A stretch of 64,000 nucleotides of DNA, from NCBI GenBank assembly GCA_947629865.1, contig CANRFJ010000009.1, positions 1-64,000 on the forward strand, given 5' to 3'. Origin of the DNA: an uncultured Lachnospiraceae bacterium (lineage in GTDB: Bacteria > Bacillota > Clostridia > Lachnospirales > Lachnospiraceae). Each line of letters begins with the position of its first letter. Within the stretch, counting starts at the first letter, position 1. A program made the translations under genes and the position numbers. Below are positions 17,642 to 26,403 of the stretch, one piece after another. The notes under the pieces were generated by a model. The model searched no databases and was not told the DNA's origin. It was given only the letters and a program-made list of their open reading frames with translations.

Positions 17642-17758
17642 CTTCTTTCCTCCGGATTTGTCAGGCAGAGTCTTTTACTCTCCTGAATTTTATGCTATGA
17701 TGAGATTGTAACACAGAACCAAAAGCCGGTCAATAAATCCGGAGAGGGAGGGCCACTT

Positions 17759-19171
17759 ATGTTCGTCACGGTAAAGGCAGATGAACACAACACAAAAAAT
17801 ATCCTGAGCCTTTTGGAGGAAATGGGCTGCTCTCTGCCCTGTAACTGCCATGGCAGACGGCATTGCGACGGACGGCAGTATTCCTTTGACTGCGCCCTGA
17901 TCCCCAAAGAGCCGGTTACAGTGGAACTTCCTGAGAGCGCTCCGAAACTGTCCGGCATCGCCCTGGAGGACAAAATCGCCGAAGCCGGCCCGGCAGATAC
18001 TCTCCTGATCGACCTTGGCACTACGACCGTGGCGCTGGCGCTCATTGATTCCGTGAGCGGCGCCCTCCGCCAAACCTGTGTCTTTGCGAATCCACAGACC
18101 GCCTTTGGCGCAGATGTGGTCTCCCGTATCCAGGCCGCCTGTCTGGGCCAATCCGGCGCGCTCCGCGACGCCACAGTCCGGGCCCTCGCGGAGCGCGCCG
18201 GACAGTTATACGCACAGAACCATCAGCCATTGGCAGATATTACCTCCTGCTACATCGGGGGCAACACCACGATGATCCATCTTCTGATGGGCTATGACTG
18301 CTCGCCTCTTGCGGGAAGTCCCTTCACCCTGCAGGAAGACTCCCCCGCGCCATTTTGGCACAACAGTCCGGAGAGCTCCTGCCATGTGACGATCCTTCCG
18401 TGGCTCTCCGCCTTTATCGGCGGCGACGTCACCGCCGGTCTGATCGCCTGCCGCATGACAGAGAGAGATACTTCCGCTCTCCTCATCGACCTCGGAACCA
18501 ACGGGGAGATGGCCCTTTATCACAGGGGAACTCTCTATACGGCCGCCACCGCTGCGGGCCCTGCCTTTGAGGGCGGCGGCCTCTCCTGCGGCTGTCCCGG
18601 TATCCCCGGCGCCATATGCCGCGTTCAGTTAAAGCGGCTGCGTCCGGCCCTCGCTACCATTGACAATAAACTCCCCCTCGGTCTGTGCGGCTCCGGAGCA
18701 GTCTCCCTCTGCGCCGAATTGCTCCGCCACGGCTATGTGGATCGGCAGGGGATTCTGACAGAGCGCTTTCCGGCGGACGGGCTCCGGCTGGCCCTCTCCG
18801 CCCAGGGTGCGCCGATTCTTTTTACCGCAGAGGATTTCCGCACTATGCAGCCGGCCATCGCCGCCATCGCCGCCGGCATCGACACGTTGGCCCACTCCGC
18901 GGGAATACGGCCGGAGGAGATCGAGGAGGTCTTCCTGGGCGGCGGATTTGGCTTTTATCTGGAGCCCGACGACTGCCATGCGCTGGGAATGTTTTCCTCC
19001 CTGAGGCCCCAGGCCATACATGCCATGGGAAATACCTGTCTGCGCGGTCTGTACGACTGCGCCGTCTTTCCGGACAGAGCCCTGCATCTGCCCCCCGTCC
19101 AGCTGGTCTCCCTGGCAGACAGCCCCGTCTTCCAAAAGCAGTTTATCCGCCATATGACTTATCCGGACTAG
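17759..19171 (+). CDS. DUF4445/ASKHA protein related to corrinoid-activating RACo
   Basis: A 470-residue protein. Residues 24-45 hold Cys in a ferredoxin-like arrangement (CNCHGRRHC, then C45). An ASKHA ATPase-like core follows: LLIDLGTTTVALALID near residue 81, a phosphate loop IGGNTTMIHLL, a second LLIDLGTNGEMAL, and VFLGGGFGFYL near residue 395. In the family such proteins reactivate corrinoid proteins or methyltransferases. The ferredoxin part is shorter than in full RACo, so electron supply may differ. No corrinoid methyltransferase lies nearby. The stop codon overlaps the convergent FHA gene's stop in CTAG. Confidence 0.8.
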   Translation: MFVTVKADEHNTKNILSLLEEMGCSLPCNCHGRRHCDGRQYSFDCALIPKEPVTVELPESAPKLSGIALEDKIAEAGPADTLLIDLGTTTVALALIDSVSGALRQTCVFANPQTAFGADVVSRIQAACLGQSGALRDATVRALAERAGQLYAQNHQPLADITSCYIGGNTTMIHLLMGYDCSPLAGSPFTLQEDSPAPFWHNSPESSCHVTILPWLSAFIGGDVTAGLIACRMTERDTSALLIDLGTNGEMALYHRGTLYTAATAAGPAFEGGGLSCGCPGIPGAICRVQLKRLRPALATIDNKLPLGLCGSGAVSLCAELLRHGYVDRQGILTERFPADGLRLALSAQGAPILFTAEDFRTMQPAIAAIAAGIDTLAHSAGIRPEEIEEVFLGGGFGFYLEPDDCHALGMFSSLRPQAIHAMGNTCLRGLYDCAVFPDRALHLPPVQLVSLADSPVFQKQFIRHMTYPD

Positions 19172-20343
19172 GTGATCTCCACCACATATTCCAGTCGGGC
19201 AAAGCGCAGGATATCTCCGTCCCGCAATATCTTTTTCTGTCCCGGAACGAGGCGCTCGCCATTACAGAAGGTTCCGTTTTCCGATTCCTCGTCCACCACC
19301 ATTACCTCTCCGTCCTCCTGTAGGAGGCAGGCGTGGACACAGCTGACGCCCTCATCTCTCAAAACGGCGTCTGCCCTGCCCTCCTCCCCGCCGATCCAAT
19401 AGGGAAATTCCGTGACCGGAATCGGCTCCCCGATTCCCTTTTGCGAGATCAGGCACACGGATTTCTGCGAAAATCCGTCCTCCTCCAGCCATATATCCGA
19501 TTCTCTCTGCGGCAGTGTGCGCCACACGCCATACCCGGCCGTCCCTGCAAAAAGGGCGGCCGCTCCTGCCAGCCTGCTCCAGTCCATCTGCCCCGACAGG
19601 GGCTTCCGGAATACCCCCAGCCGCCAGAGGACAAGCGGGATAAGGATTCCCGCCGCTGCAAACAGAATCGGGAGCAGATACTCCGCCGGCGTTGCCTTTT
19701 TCTCTGTATGCGGCCGCTGTTTTTTCCTGCGGGGAGCCGCCGCGCCTCCTCCCCTCCTCACGGGCTTTTCTCTCTCCGGCTCATCGTCCAAAGCCTCTGT
19801 CTCCGGCCCCTCCGACCGCTCCAGATACTCCTCTAACATGCCTCTGGTACATTCCGGCTCCTTTGTAAGTTTGTGCATATCGTAGACAAAAAATGCCAGC
19901 GCCGTGTCCTCCGGATTCATTTTCTCCATGATATATTCCAGCAGCTTCCCCACGGCCGGCACTACCTCCGCCTGCTGCCCCGGCTGGTAGATTCCCTCCG
20001 GCTCGCCGGTGCTCCTCCGGACATAGAGACAGTCCTCCTGAATCACAAGGCCGTTTCCGTCCAGAAGATACTCCTCCAGTGTATGTGTCATCTCCAGGAG
20101 CCGGCCTAATAACCGGCAAATGTAACTCCGGTTAAACGCCGTCCGGCTCAGGTACTCTGCGAGCGGGATTTTTCCCGATATGTCATATATGTACTCCTTC
20201 TCTCCGTTGATCCTGCGCACCTCCAGCGGAAGAAAGCCCCTTATCTCCTGATAGGAAAACAGCCTGTCCCCTCTCTCCTCACCTGCCGTTTTGGTGACTT
20301 TGAGATAGCACCCCGTTCCCTCCTGTAATATTTCTTTTTCCAT
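19168..20343 (-). CDS. FHA-domain protein (DUF6382-like) at the end of the Tad operon
   Basis: A 391-residue protein. Residues 1-180 form a DUF6382-like domain, then a linker rich in Arg/Lys and Glu, two hydrophobic segments near residues 225-270, and a C-terminal FHA domain with YWIGGEEGRADAVLRDEGVS, CVHA, and SENGTFCNGERL. The FHA domain binds phosphothreonine, so Ser/Thr-kinase control of the pilus is plausible but no kinase is present here. It is the last gene of the cluster, 10 bases after the TadE-like gene, and ends at a palindrome that also holds the convergent gene's stop. Confidence 0.85.
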   Translation of the reverse strand: MEKEILQEGTGCYLKVTKTAGEERGDRLFSYQEIRGFLPLEVRRINGEKEYIYDISGKIPLAEYLSRTAFNRSYICRLLGRLLEMTHTLEEYLLDGNGLVIQEDCLYVRRSTGEPEGIYQPGQQAEVVPAVGKLLEYIMEKMNPEDTALAFFVYDMHKLTKEPECTRGMLEEYLERSEGPETEALDDEPEREKPVRRGGGAAAPRRKKQRPHTEKKATPAEYLLPILFAAAGILIPLVLWRLGVFRKPLSGQMDWSRLAGAAALFAGTAGYGVWRTLPQRESDIWLEEDGFSQKSVCLISQKGIGEPIPVTEFPYWIGGEEGRADAVLRDEGVSCVHACLLQEDGEVMVVDEESENGTFCNGERLVPGQKKILRDGDILRFARLEYVVEIT

Positions 20344-20353
20344 AAGCCCCCTC

Positions 20354-20770
20354 CTATTCCTCTATGAGATCCACGTCCCATTTATACAGCGCCGGATTCA
20401 CATCTTCCCTGGCCGTCTCGTATACCTTTTCCGTCCAGATTTTTTTCAGATAGGCGGGCAGCGCCGTCGGCAGTTCAAAGCGCACCCGAATATTCCAGAC
20501 CGTCAGAAGCTTCTGCGCCTCCACGTTTTTTACCCGCAAAAAGAGCAGGGATCTATCTAATTGCGCAGCCGCCGCCGTTACCCAGTCCTTCTTTTTGGGG
20601 CCGTCGTCATCAGCGATCCACTCCGCTGCCATCTCATTTGTCACGGAGGACAGCACCGCCCGGTCGTGAATATACAGGCCGCCAAAGCACAGACCGACAA
20701 TCACCCAGATACAGATCGTGACGACAAAAACCGCTTCCACTGTAAAATAGCCGCTTGCACCTTTTTTCAT
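20354..20770 (-). CDS. TadE-type minor pseudopilin
   Basis: A 138-residue protein with the pseudopilin-like N-terminus MKKGASGYFTVEAVFVVTICIWVIVGL: a short basic leader, then a Glu in TVEA five residues into the hydrophobic segment. The remainder is a soluble extracellular domain with no motif I recognise. TadE-like proteins are processed by the prepilin peptidase and incorporated in or needed for the Flp pilus. The gene overlaps the prepilin peptidase gene's stop by four bases, indicating translational coupling, and is followed by the FHA gene. Confidence 0.8.
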   Translation of the reverse strand: MKKGASGYFTVEAVFVVTICIWVIVGLCFGGLYIHDRAVLSSVTNEMAAEWIADDDGPKKKDWVTAAAAQLDRSLLFLRVKNVEAQKLLTVWNIRVRFELPTALPAYLKKIWTEKVYETAREDVNPALYKWDVDLIEE

Positions 20771-21186
20771 AACATCAGCACCACCCCGTAAGCAACCGCC
20801 GTAAAGGGCACGAAGGGCATTTCATGCTTTCGCCCCACCCGACGGAATACAAGCAGCACAAGTCCGGTCAGGGCGGCCAGAACCAGGCTCAGAATCAGAA
20901 GTTCCAGATTCCTGGGAAATCCCAGCGCAAGCCCCGTCACCAGATAGACCAGCGCATCGCCGCTCCCCACTCCGCCCCGACTCAGACGGCTGATGACAAA
21001 CAAAAAAATACCGATTCCCGCGCCCGGCAGCCACTCCCCTGCCGGAGTCCCCGCCACAAACTGCGCCAGCGCTATAAATACCATGCAGACTGCTCCCGGC
21101 GCCACGGGTATTTCCCTGTGCCGATGGTCGATAACCGCCATCACCGCCAGATAGCCGCCCGCAATTACCATTCCTGCCCATTCCAT
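20767..21186 (-). CDS. A24-family prepilin peptidase
   Basis: An integral membrane aspartic protease of about 139 residues. The first catalytic Asp lies in MAVIDHRHREIP and the second in the GxGD motif SRGGVGSGDALVYL. It should trim the class III leaders of the Flp1 pilin and TadE proteins. I prefer the ATG at 21186, which follows the TadE stop, over a GTG at 21210 inside that gene without a ribosome site. It is one of two A24 peptidases in the cluster; this one keeps a canonical GSGD. Confidence 0.85.
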   Translation of the reverse strand: MEWAGMVIAGGYLAVMAVIDHRHREIPVAPGAVCMVFIALAQFVAGTPAGEWLPGAGIGIFLFVISRLSRGGVGSGDALVYLVTGLALGFPRNLELLILSLVLAALTGLVLLVFRRVGRKHEMPFVPFTAVAYGVVLML

Positions 21187-21190
21187 ACTC

Positions 21191-21940
21191 TCAATCACTC
21201 CTTTTTCCACACTTACTGCAGGGCGTCCGGCTTCCCACCTCCGACAGCTTCATCTCCCGAATAGTCCTCTTAATGCCGCTGCAGGAGCGGACGCTGTGGT
21301 ATCTGTCCCCAAAATTTGTGATAAATACCGCCGCGCCCGACGTCAGCTTCTTTCCCTCGCAGCATCTCTCACAGGGCTTATACCGGCCGCCGCCCACATT
21401 CCGCAGGGAATCTATATCCCCGTACTTCATCTGCGATATGCTCAGCTTCAGATACGTGCACTCGCGCTTTCTGTGGTACACCTGTCCGGTCTCAGCCACA
21501 TAGACGGTTACGTCCTCCGCGTCCGTCCCCCTGCCTCTGTCCTCCACACCCACGAAGGCCCGACTGTGAACCCTCTGGCGGAACCGGTATATCTGCGGGA
21601 TACCGAGGCGAAACGGCAGCGTCACCCTGTAGCGGACGATTAAATCCAGATTCTCGCCGTCCTCTAATAGCTTTGATTCCGACAGCGCCACCGGCAGTCC
21701 GGCCCGCTCCATATAGACGGCCAGCTTAGTCCGGTAATACAGGCTGCTTTTCAAAGCATTGCTCCCGCCGGCCCCGTATTCGGCCGACGCCTCCCGCACC
21801 ACTCTCGTCATCGCCCACTGCACCTCGTCCTGGCACTTGATAAACAGCCCCAGATATGAGAGCAGTACCATGGCATATAAAAATATCGGAAGCGCCAGGG
21901 ACGCCTCCACTGTCAGCGAAGCTCTCCGCCGTGTTTTCAT
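21191..21940 (-). CDS. TadE-like pseudopilin with two Ada-like Cys motifs
   Basis: A 249-residue protein with a pseudopilin N-terminus (MKTRRRASLTVEASLALPIFLYAMVLL) and an extracellular part. The C-terminal 110 residues contain two tandem units of the type VYHxxxxC...PCxxC: YHRKRECTYLKLSI with YKPCERC, then YHSVRSCSGIKRTI with RTPCSKC. This Cys arrangement resembles the small Ada/nuclease-tail zinc motif and is unusual for a pilus subunit. The gene follows the inverted-repeat spacer at 21971-22095, and the prepilin peptidase gene begins four bases before its end. The start follows GGAAGGAGCAGAGAG. Confidence 0.82.
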   Translation of the reverse strand: MKTRRRASLTVEASLALPIFLYAMVLLSYLGLFIKCQDEVQWAMTRVVREASAEYGAGGSNALKSSLYYRTKLAVYMERAGLPVALSESKLLEDGENLDLIVRYRVTLPFRLGIPQIYRFRQRVHSRAFVGVEDRGRGTDAEDVTVYVAETGQVYHRKRECTYLKLSISQMKYGDIDSLRNVGGGRYKPCERCCEGKKLTSGAAVFITNFGDRYHSVRSCSGIKRTIREMKLSEVGSRTPCSKCGKRSD

Positions 21941-21970
21941 CTCTCTGCTCCTTCCCCCTACTCCGGCTCA

Positions 21971-22095
21971 AGGCGGGAAAGGGTATCCTATTTTACATGG
22001 AAAAATAACTTTGTGATAATGATTAAAATTATTTTTAGATTTAGATTGATCCTCCATTTTTATTTTATTTTTTTATAGAATACCCTTTCCCGCCT
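21971..22095. repeat. Long inverted repeat inside the Tad operon
   Basis: Arms of 21 bp (21971-21991 and 22075-22095) pair completely in leftward RNA, with one U-G wobble that is a C-A mismatch on the other strand. The loop is an AT-rich 83 bases. It separates the DUF5702-like gene from the TadE-like gene. Confidence 0.85.
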
Positions 22096-22100
22096 CGATA

Positions 22101-24110
22101 TTACAGATAATCCGCCCAGATCTCACAGGAAAAAGAATGTTCCTGTATTTTGCGCCCCAGTATTTCGGCAATCCCTGAGAACCGGAAGAAACGGGCCGGA
22201 AAGGAAAAGCTTCCCCTTACCCGAACGGCCGATACGCAGCTCGCCAGCTGAAATTGCGTATATCCATTTTTTACCATATCCCACTGAATCATGTCCATAA
22301 TCCGGTAGCGGCGTGTGCCCTGCCCGGTGACGGCGAGAAACAAGAGGAGATATTTCTCATATCCAAAAGAATTTTTATCCGCTTTTTTCAGTTTCCTTGC
22401 CCGGCCGGTAATGGCTCCGCCGCTGATTTGAAAGACCTGGGGAAATTCCGTCAGAATCTGCGACGGGCTTTTCATCACCGGCACGTCCCTTCCCTGCAGC
22501 AGTCCGGCCACATCGACCAGTCCCTCCACCAGCGCCCACACGATAAGAATCAGCGTCTGCACCAGACGGATCAAAGGCTCCAGTCCCGTAAATCCAACCA
22601 CGGCTGCCGCGGCCGCATATGCCTGGGATTTTTTTCCTGAATCCCTGTAGATAGCCGTAAAATCCGCAACCGTGCGGATTAGCAGGATCCGGTTGAGAAC
22701 CGATTCCAGATTTGCCCTGTCCGAGCCCTTCCCCGCCACAATATATTCCCACTGATAGGCCAGGGAATTTTTCCACTCCGATGACGTTCCTTCGCTCAAA
22801 AAACTTCTGAACTGATGCTGTATGTAAGTGTCCAGACAGAATTCATCCATTGTATAACCCGCCAGCTCTCCGGCTGCGCCGGACAGGTGAACTTCCTCCT
22901 GCGTCAGATCCGTCACGCTGTCCCCGTAGTCTCGGCCCTCCTTTTCTTCCTCTCCGTGCATACGGGCAAACGTATCCGTCTCCGCCGTCTTTCTGCCGGA
23001 GACCTTGTCCGGATTTTCACAGACCAGCCGCAGGATACCGTCCCCCCAGCAGGCGGCCAGCGTGTCCAGCGGATTCTTGGCCCCGCCGGTCTCCTCCACG
23101 CCTGTGTAGTCAAAGACAATACTGGCGGTATCATAGTTTTGCCAGATGGCCGTCAGACGCTGTCTTCCCTCTGCGTCCAGTTTCCCCTCCAGGATTTTCT
23201 CTGTCTCCTCTAAGATCCTGCGATTGCCCGCGAGGACAGAAAGCCCCTCCAGCAGCCGCTCCATCTTTTTGCTGTGATCTGCAAATTCTCCTCCGCTTCC
23301 GGAGATCTTCCGGCAAGAAGCGGACAGCCTCTGCGCCTCTGTCTCCGCCTGCTCCGTCAGCTTCAGAACCTTTCGGACGCGGGCCAGAAAAGTTTCCTTT
23401 TTCATGCTCTCCCAGTGCCTGGGCGTATTGTCCAGTTTTTCCTTCATCTTCTTCCAGACCGCCGGTTCGCTTATGCCAAAATTCTGGCTCTTTTCCCCCT
23501 TGACGACAAACATTTTGATAAACTCGTTCCGGCAGGAGATCTTTCCGTCCGACACAGTTATCCCATCTACCAGCTGCATCAGCGCAAGCATCTGCTCATC
23601 CAGTTCCGCCGCTTCCTTCTGCTCCTCAACCGTCTTTTCGATCTCCTTGGCCCGCTCCTCGGTTCCCGCTATCTCGCCGGACTGCTTTTTCAGTTTTTCC
23701 AGCTGCTCCTTTGTCACCATGCGCCCCATGTACTGGTTGATCTGCCGCTGCATGGCCTCTGCCTCCCCGTCTCCGGAATACGTCTTTTCCGTCACGCGGA
23801 TCTCGTCGATTCGCCCCTTCAGGAAATCCGTATCCCCCTGTCCGGCGGCCTCCAGCGTATCTCCGGCATATCCGGCGATCACCGTCTCATATGGGGTTCC
23901 GGCCGTCTCCATGAAGAACAATCTGTAATTGTCATAGAGGGGACGGCTGTATTCCGTCATCAGGCCCTCTGTGGCGGTGCGCAGGGTACGGGCGGCGTGG
24001 TTGCGGCACACCGTGTATCTGGCGGTCTCCAACAGTGTTCCTGTCAGGGCAAAGATCAAAATACCGGTCAGAGCCAGGAACACTGTGATTCCGCCTTTTC
24101 TCCTACTCAA
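22101..24110 (-). CDS. DUF5702-like Tad-locus protein with large extracellular domain
   Basis: A 669-residue protein. The N-terminus MSRRKGGITVFLALTGILIFALTGTLLETARYT is a single hydrophobic anchor of pseudopilin type, and the remainder is a long helical, charged region rich in Glu and Lys with probable coiled-coil between residues about 120 and 320. Large DUF5702 proteins follow the Flp1 pilin in Clostridia Tad loci and may form part of the pilus base or tip. The start is a TTG overlapping the end of the Flp1 gene by eight bases, with AAGGAT four bases ahead, indicating translational coupling. Confidence 0.75.
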   Translation of the reverse strand: MSRRKGGITVFLALTGILIFALTGTLLETARYTVCRNHAARTLRTATEGLMTEYSRPLYDNYRLFFMETAGTPYETVIAGYAGDTLEAAGQGDTDFLKGRIDEIRVTEKTYSGDGEAEAMQRQINQYMGRMVTKEQLEKLKKQSGEIAGTEERAKEIEKTVEEQKEAAELDEQMLALMQLVDGITVSDGKISCRNEFIKMFVVKGEKSQNFGISEPAVWKKMKEKLDNTPRHWESMKKETFLARVRKVLKLTEQAETEAQRLSASCRKISGSGGEFADHSKKMERLLEGLSVLAGNRRILEETEKILEGKLDAEGRQRLTAIWQNYDTASIVFDYTGVEETGGAKNPLDTLAACWGDGILRLVCENPDKVSGRKTAETDTFARMHGEEEKEGRDYGDSVTDLTQEEVHLSGAAGELAGYTMDEFCLDTYIQHQFRSFLSEGTSSEWKNSLAYQWEYIVAGKGSDRANLESVLNRILLIRTVADFTAIYRDSGKKSQAYAAAAAVVGFTGLEPLIRLVQTLILIVWALVEGLVDVAGLLQGRDVPVMKSPSQILTEFPQVFQISGGAITGRARKLKKADKNSFGYEKYLLLFLAVTGQGTRRYRIMDMIQWDMVKNGYTQFQLASCVSAVRVRGSFSFPARFFRFSGIAEILGRKIQEHSFSCEIWADYL

Positions 24111-24276
24111 GGATATCCTTTGAGTCAGTGGTAAATGACTTAAAGGCCTTATTTACGACACTGGTAATCTTGTTCTTAAACACCAGAACCAGTGCAATCA
24201 GAATAACCAGGATTAAAATAATTTCTACCACTCCTATGGCGTCCTCCTCCTGAAAAAACAATTTAATATCTCCCAT
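24103..24276 (-). CDS. Flp1-type type IVb pilin
   Basis: A 57-residue protein with a short polar leader containing QEEDAIGVVE, followed by an unbroken hydrophobic helix (IILILVILIALVLVF) and a basic tail KNKITSVVNKAF. This is the Flp1 family major pilin; it is cut by the prepilin peptidase and polymerises on the cell surface. It starts with ATG after AGGGAGAGAAAG. The TTG start of the DUF5702-like gene overlaps its end. It is short enough to be missed by automatic gene finding. The leader differs from classical Flp in lacking a Gly before the cut, which is common in the Clostridia group. Confidence 0.85.
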   Translation of the reverse strand: MGDIKLFFQEEDAIGVVEIILILVILIALVLVFKNKITSVVNKAFKSFTTDSKDILE

Positions 24277-24301
24277 ATCTTTCTCTCCCTTCTTCTCTCT
24301 G

Positions 24302-25666
24302 TTACATTGTCATAAAAGCGGGAATCATAATAATTCCCATCACCAGGCCGAGCATCAGCATCATTGGGAACAAGAGCTTTGTGCCCGCCGTCTCCCCCAG
24401 CTGCAGCGCCCGCTCCTTCCGGCGCTCCAGCGCCTCCATGGACTCCTTCTCCAGAATGTCCAACAGCCCTTCCGCGCCCTTTTTCAAATTCTGTGTGACG
24501 ACGGAGGAAAAGCGCAGATAGGGCAGCAGCCGGCATCTTCTGCCAAACCGCTCCAACGCCTCTTTCTCCGACATTCCGTCCCGCATCTCCTGTGATAGAA
24601 TACAGATTTCCTCATAGCCGAAGCGAAGCTTCTCACCTCCCTTCCGTCCCCTCTCGTACTCCGCCGCCATGCGCTCCACCGCCTTGCGCACCGTGAGGCC
24701 CGCCCCCAGTAAGAGCATAATTTTGTTCACAATGCCGGGGTGGTCTGCCAGCAGTCCGGCCTCCCTCTCCGCCAGTTTCTTCTTCTGCTGCTCCCGCCAG
24801 AGAAACGGCAGGAGCAAAATCACAAGAAGCAGTACATATACCGGCAGGAAGCTCTTTTTCTCATCCTCGTCCCGATAGCTCATCTTCAAATTCCCTATTG
24901 CCTCGGGCAATTTTACCACGGCCTCTGACGGCCGGCTTTTCAGCGTGCCGGAAAGCGCTTCCTTTACGGTTTGGAGTTCCCTCTCCTCACGGCTGTAATC
25001 CGGCGGCGTCAGGTGGACGGGGAAGCGGAACTTCTTCTTCCAGTTCTTCCATGCCCCCTCCGCCATCACCTCCGTGTCCAGCCCGCCCTCCGGTATATGG
25101 CCGGATATTGGTCTGCCGGAGTCTCGGATATACTCCGTATCCCATGTCCATTGCAGAGAGATCTCCGTCCCAGGCACCTCTGTGACAAAATTCAGCGGAG
25201 CCGTTACCTCCTCCAGCGATTTGTTCTCCCCCGGAAGCATCTTCCGTATATAATCCCCCGCCTTTTCACTCAGTTTCTTTTTCTCCTCCGCCGAGAAGCG
25301 ACGGCTCTTTACCTCAAGGGTGACGGGCCGTTCCCAGGACTGCTCCCCGTCGCTTCCGCTCACCGCCAGCCGGAGTTTTTCATCATCGGGCTGGCGCACC
25401 ACATACTGTCCTTCGGACAACATCCCCTCCTCCGGCGCGGCCGCAAGGCAGTACAGCCACACCAGAGCGCTCACTCCCGCCAGAACGGCCAGAACCGTCA
25501 GCCTCTTTTTCCATATCGCCCGGAAATATGCCTCTCTCTCCCCTCTGGCATGGATCGTCCGGACATATTCCATCGTCCCTCGGTCTAAGCGCATCAATCG
25601 CCCGGACACGGCTCTCCACAGCGAAGAAATTTTCTTTTTCACAGTCTGCTCCCCCCTTTTTAACAT
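24302..25666 (-). CDS. TadC-type inner-membrane platform protein
   Basis: A 454-residue type II secretion F-domain protein. It has one hydrophobic segment near residues 50-72, a long charged cytoplasmic stretch, and paired helices in the C-terminal 200 residues (SFLPVYVLLLVILLLPFLW, LLFPMMLMLGLVMGIIMIPAF). TadB and TadC together form the membrane platform of the Tad pilus motor. The N-terminal region is longer than in Caulobacter TadC. It overlaps the TadB-type gene upstream by seven bases and precedes the Flp1 gene by 25 bases. Confidence 0.82.
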   Translation of the reverse strand: MLKRGEQTVKKKISSLWRAVSGRLMRLDRGTMEYVRTIHARGEREAYFRAIWKKRLTVLAVLAGVSALVWLYCLAAAPEEGMLSEGQYVVRQPDDEKLRLAVSGSDGEQSWERPVTLEVKSRRFSAEEKKKLSEKAGDYIRKMLPGENKSLEEVTAPLNFVTEVPGTEISLQWTWDTEYIRDSGRPISGHIPEGGLDTEVMAEGAWKNWKKKFRFPVHLTPPDYSREERELQTVKEALSGTLKSRPSEAVVKLPEAIGNLKMSYRDEDEKKSFLPVYVLLLVILLLPFLWREQQKKKLAEREAGLLADHPGIVNKIMLLLGAGLTVRKAVERMAAEYERGRKGGEKLRFGYEEICILSQEMRDGMSEKEALERFGRRCRLLPYLRFSSVVTQNLKKGAEGLLDILEKESMEALERRKERALQLGETAGTKLLFPMMLMLGLVMGIIMIPAFMTM

Positions 25667-26403
25667 TCTATCTGCATGAGCGCGCGGCTCCAGCAGACCG
25701 CCGCCCCATATACGAGCAGCGCGCCGGTCATAATCAGACGCCCCGCCAGGCCCCGATACAGCGGATCCAGAAAGCCCGGAGAAAAAATCTGCATATACAG
25801 GATAATGAGCAGGGGAATGACCATCATACAGGTGGCTTCCATTTTCTTTCCGGCAATCATCGTCTGGATCTCCCGCTGTATCTCCATTTTCTCCCCGATA
25901 TTATCCGCCGTCCGCTTCATGATCTTCACAAGATTCCCACCGCTTTTGCGGGCGGTCGCGTAAAGCTGTGCAAATGTCAGTATATCCTCCTCGCCGCTTC
26001 TTCTGCCCAGATCAATCAGAAGCTTATCCAGCGGATATTTCAGCCGGATTTTCTGCTCCATATCCTTTAATTCCTCCAAAAGGAGGGAGCGTCCGTCGCA
26101 CATCAGCTGTAAGTCCCTGTATGCCTCGGACACCGCATTTTCCATGGAATACCCCGCTGTAAGGGCGGATACCATGCTCTCCATCGCATCCTTAAACTCC
26201 GTCATCAGTTCCCACCTCCGCCTCACGGCGAGCCGCCCCCTCTGGTATCTCAGAAAGAGAACCGCCCCGACGACGGAGAGGGGCAGACAGAGCGGCACGC
26301 TCCAGTAAAAGAGATAGAGGATAAAAAATGTCCCTGCCATTCCCATGAGGCCATACTGCAGCCTCTCTCTGCCCGAATAGCGGTATTCCCTGTAATCTCT
26401 CAC
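25660..26403 (-). CDS. TadB-type inner-membrane platform protein
   Basis: A 247-residue F-domain membrane protein. It has two N-terminal membrane helices (LMGMAGTFFILYLFYW, LPLSVVGAVLFL) and two near the C-terminus (MMVIPLLIILYMQIF, LIMTGALLVYGAAV), with a helical cytoplasmic domain between them. In the Tad system it docks the assembly ATPase to the membrane. It overlaps the ATPase gene's end by four bases and the TadC-type gene's start by seven, so translation of all three is probably coupled. Confidence 0.88.
   Translation of the reverse strand: MRDYREYRYSGRERLQYGLMGMAGTFFILYLFYWSVPLCLPLSVVGAVLFLRYQRGRLAVRRRWELMTEFKDAMESMVSALTAGYSMENAVSEAYRDLQLMCDGRSLLLEELKDMEQKIRLKYPLDKLLIDLGRRSGEEDILTFAQLYATARKSGGNLVKIMKRTADNIGEKMEIQREIQTMIAGKKMEATCMMVIPLLIILYMQIFSPGFLDPLYRGLAGRLIMTGALLVYGAAVCWSRALMQIEC

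Noticed and set aside
22000-22070. 29-codon frame within the Tad inverted repeat
   Set aside because: There is no ribosome site before its ATG, and it ends in the repeat arm. It is probably chance.
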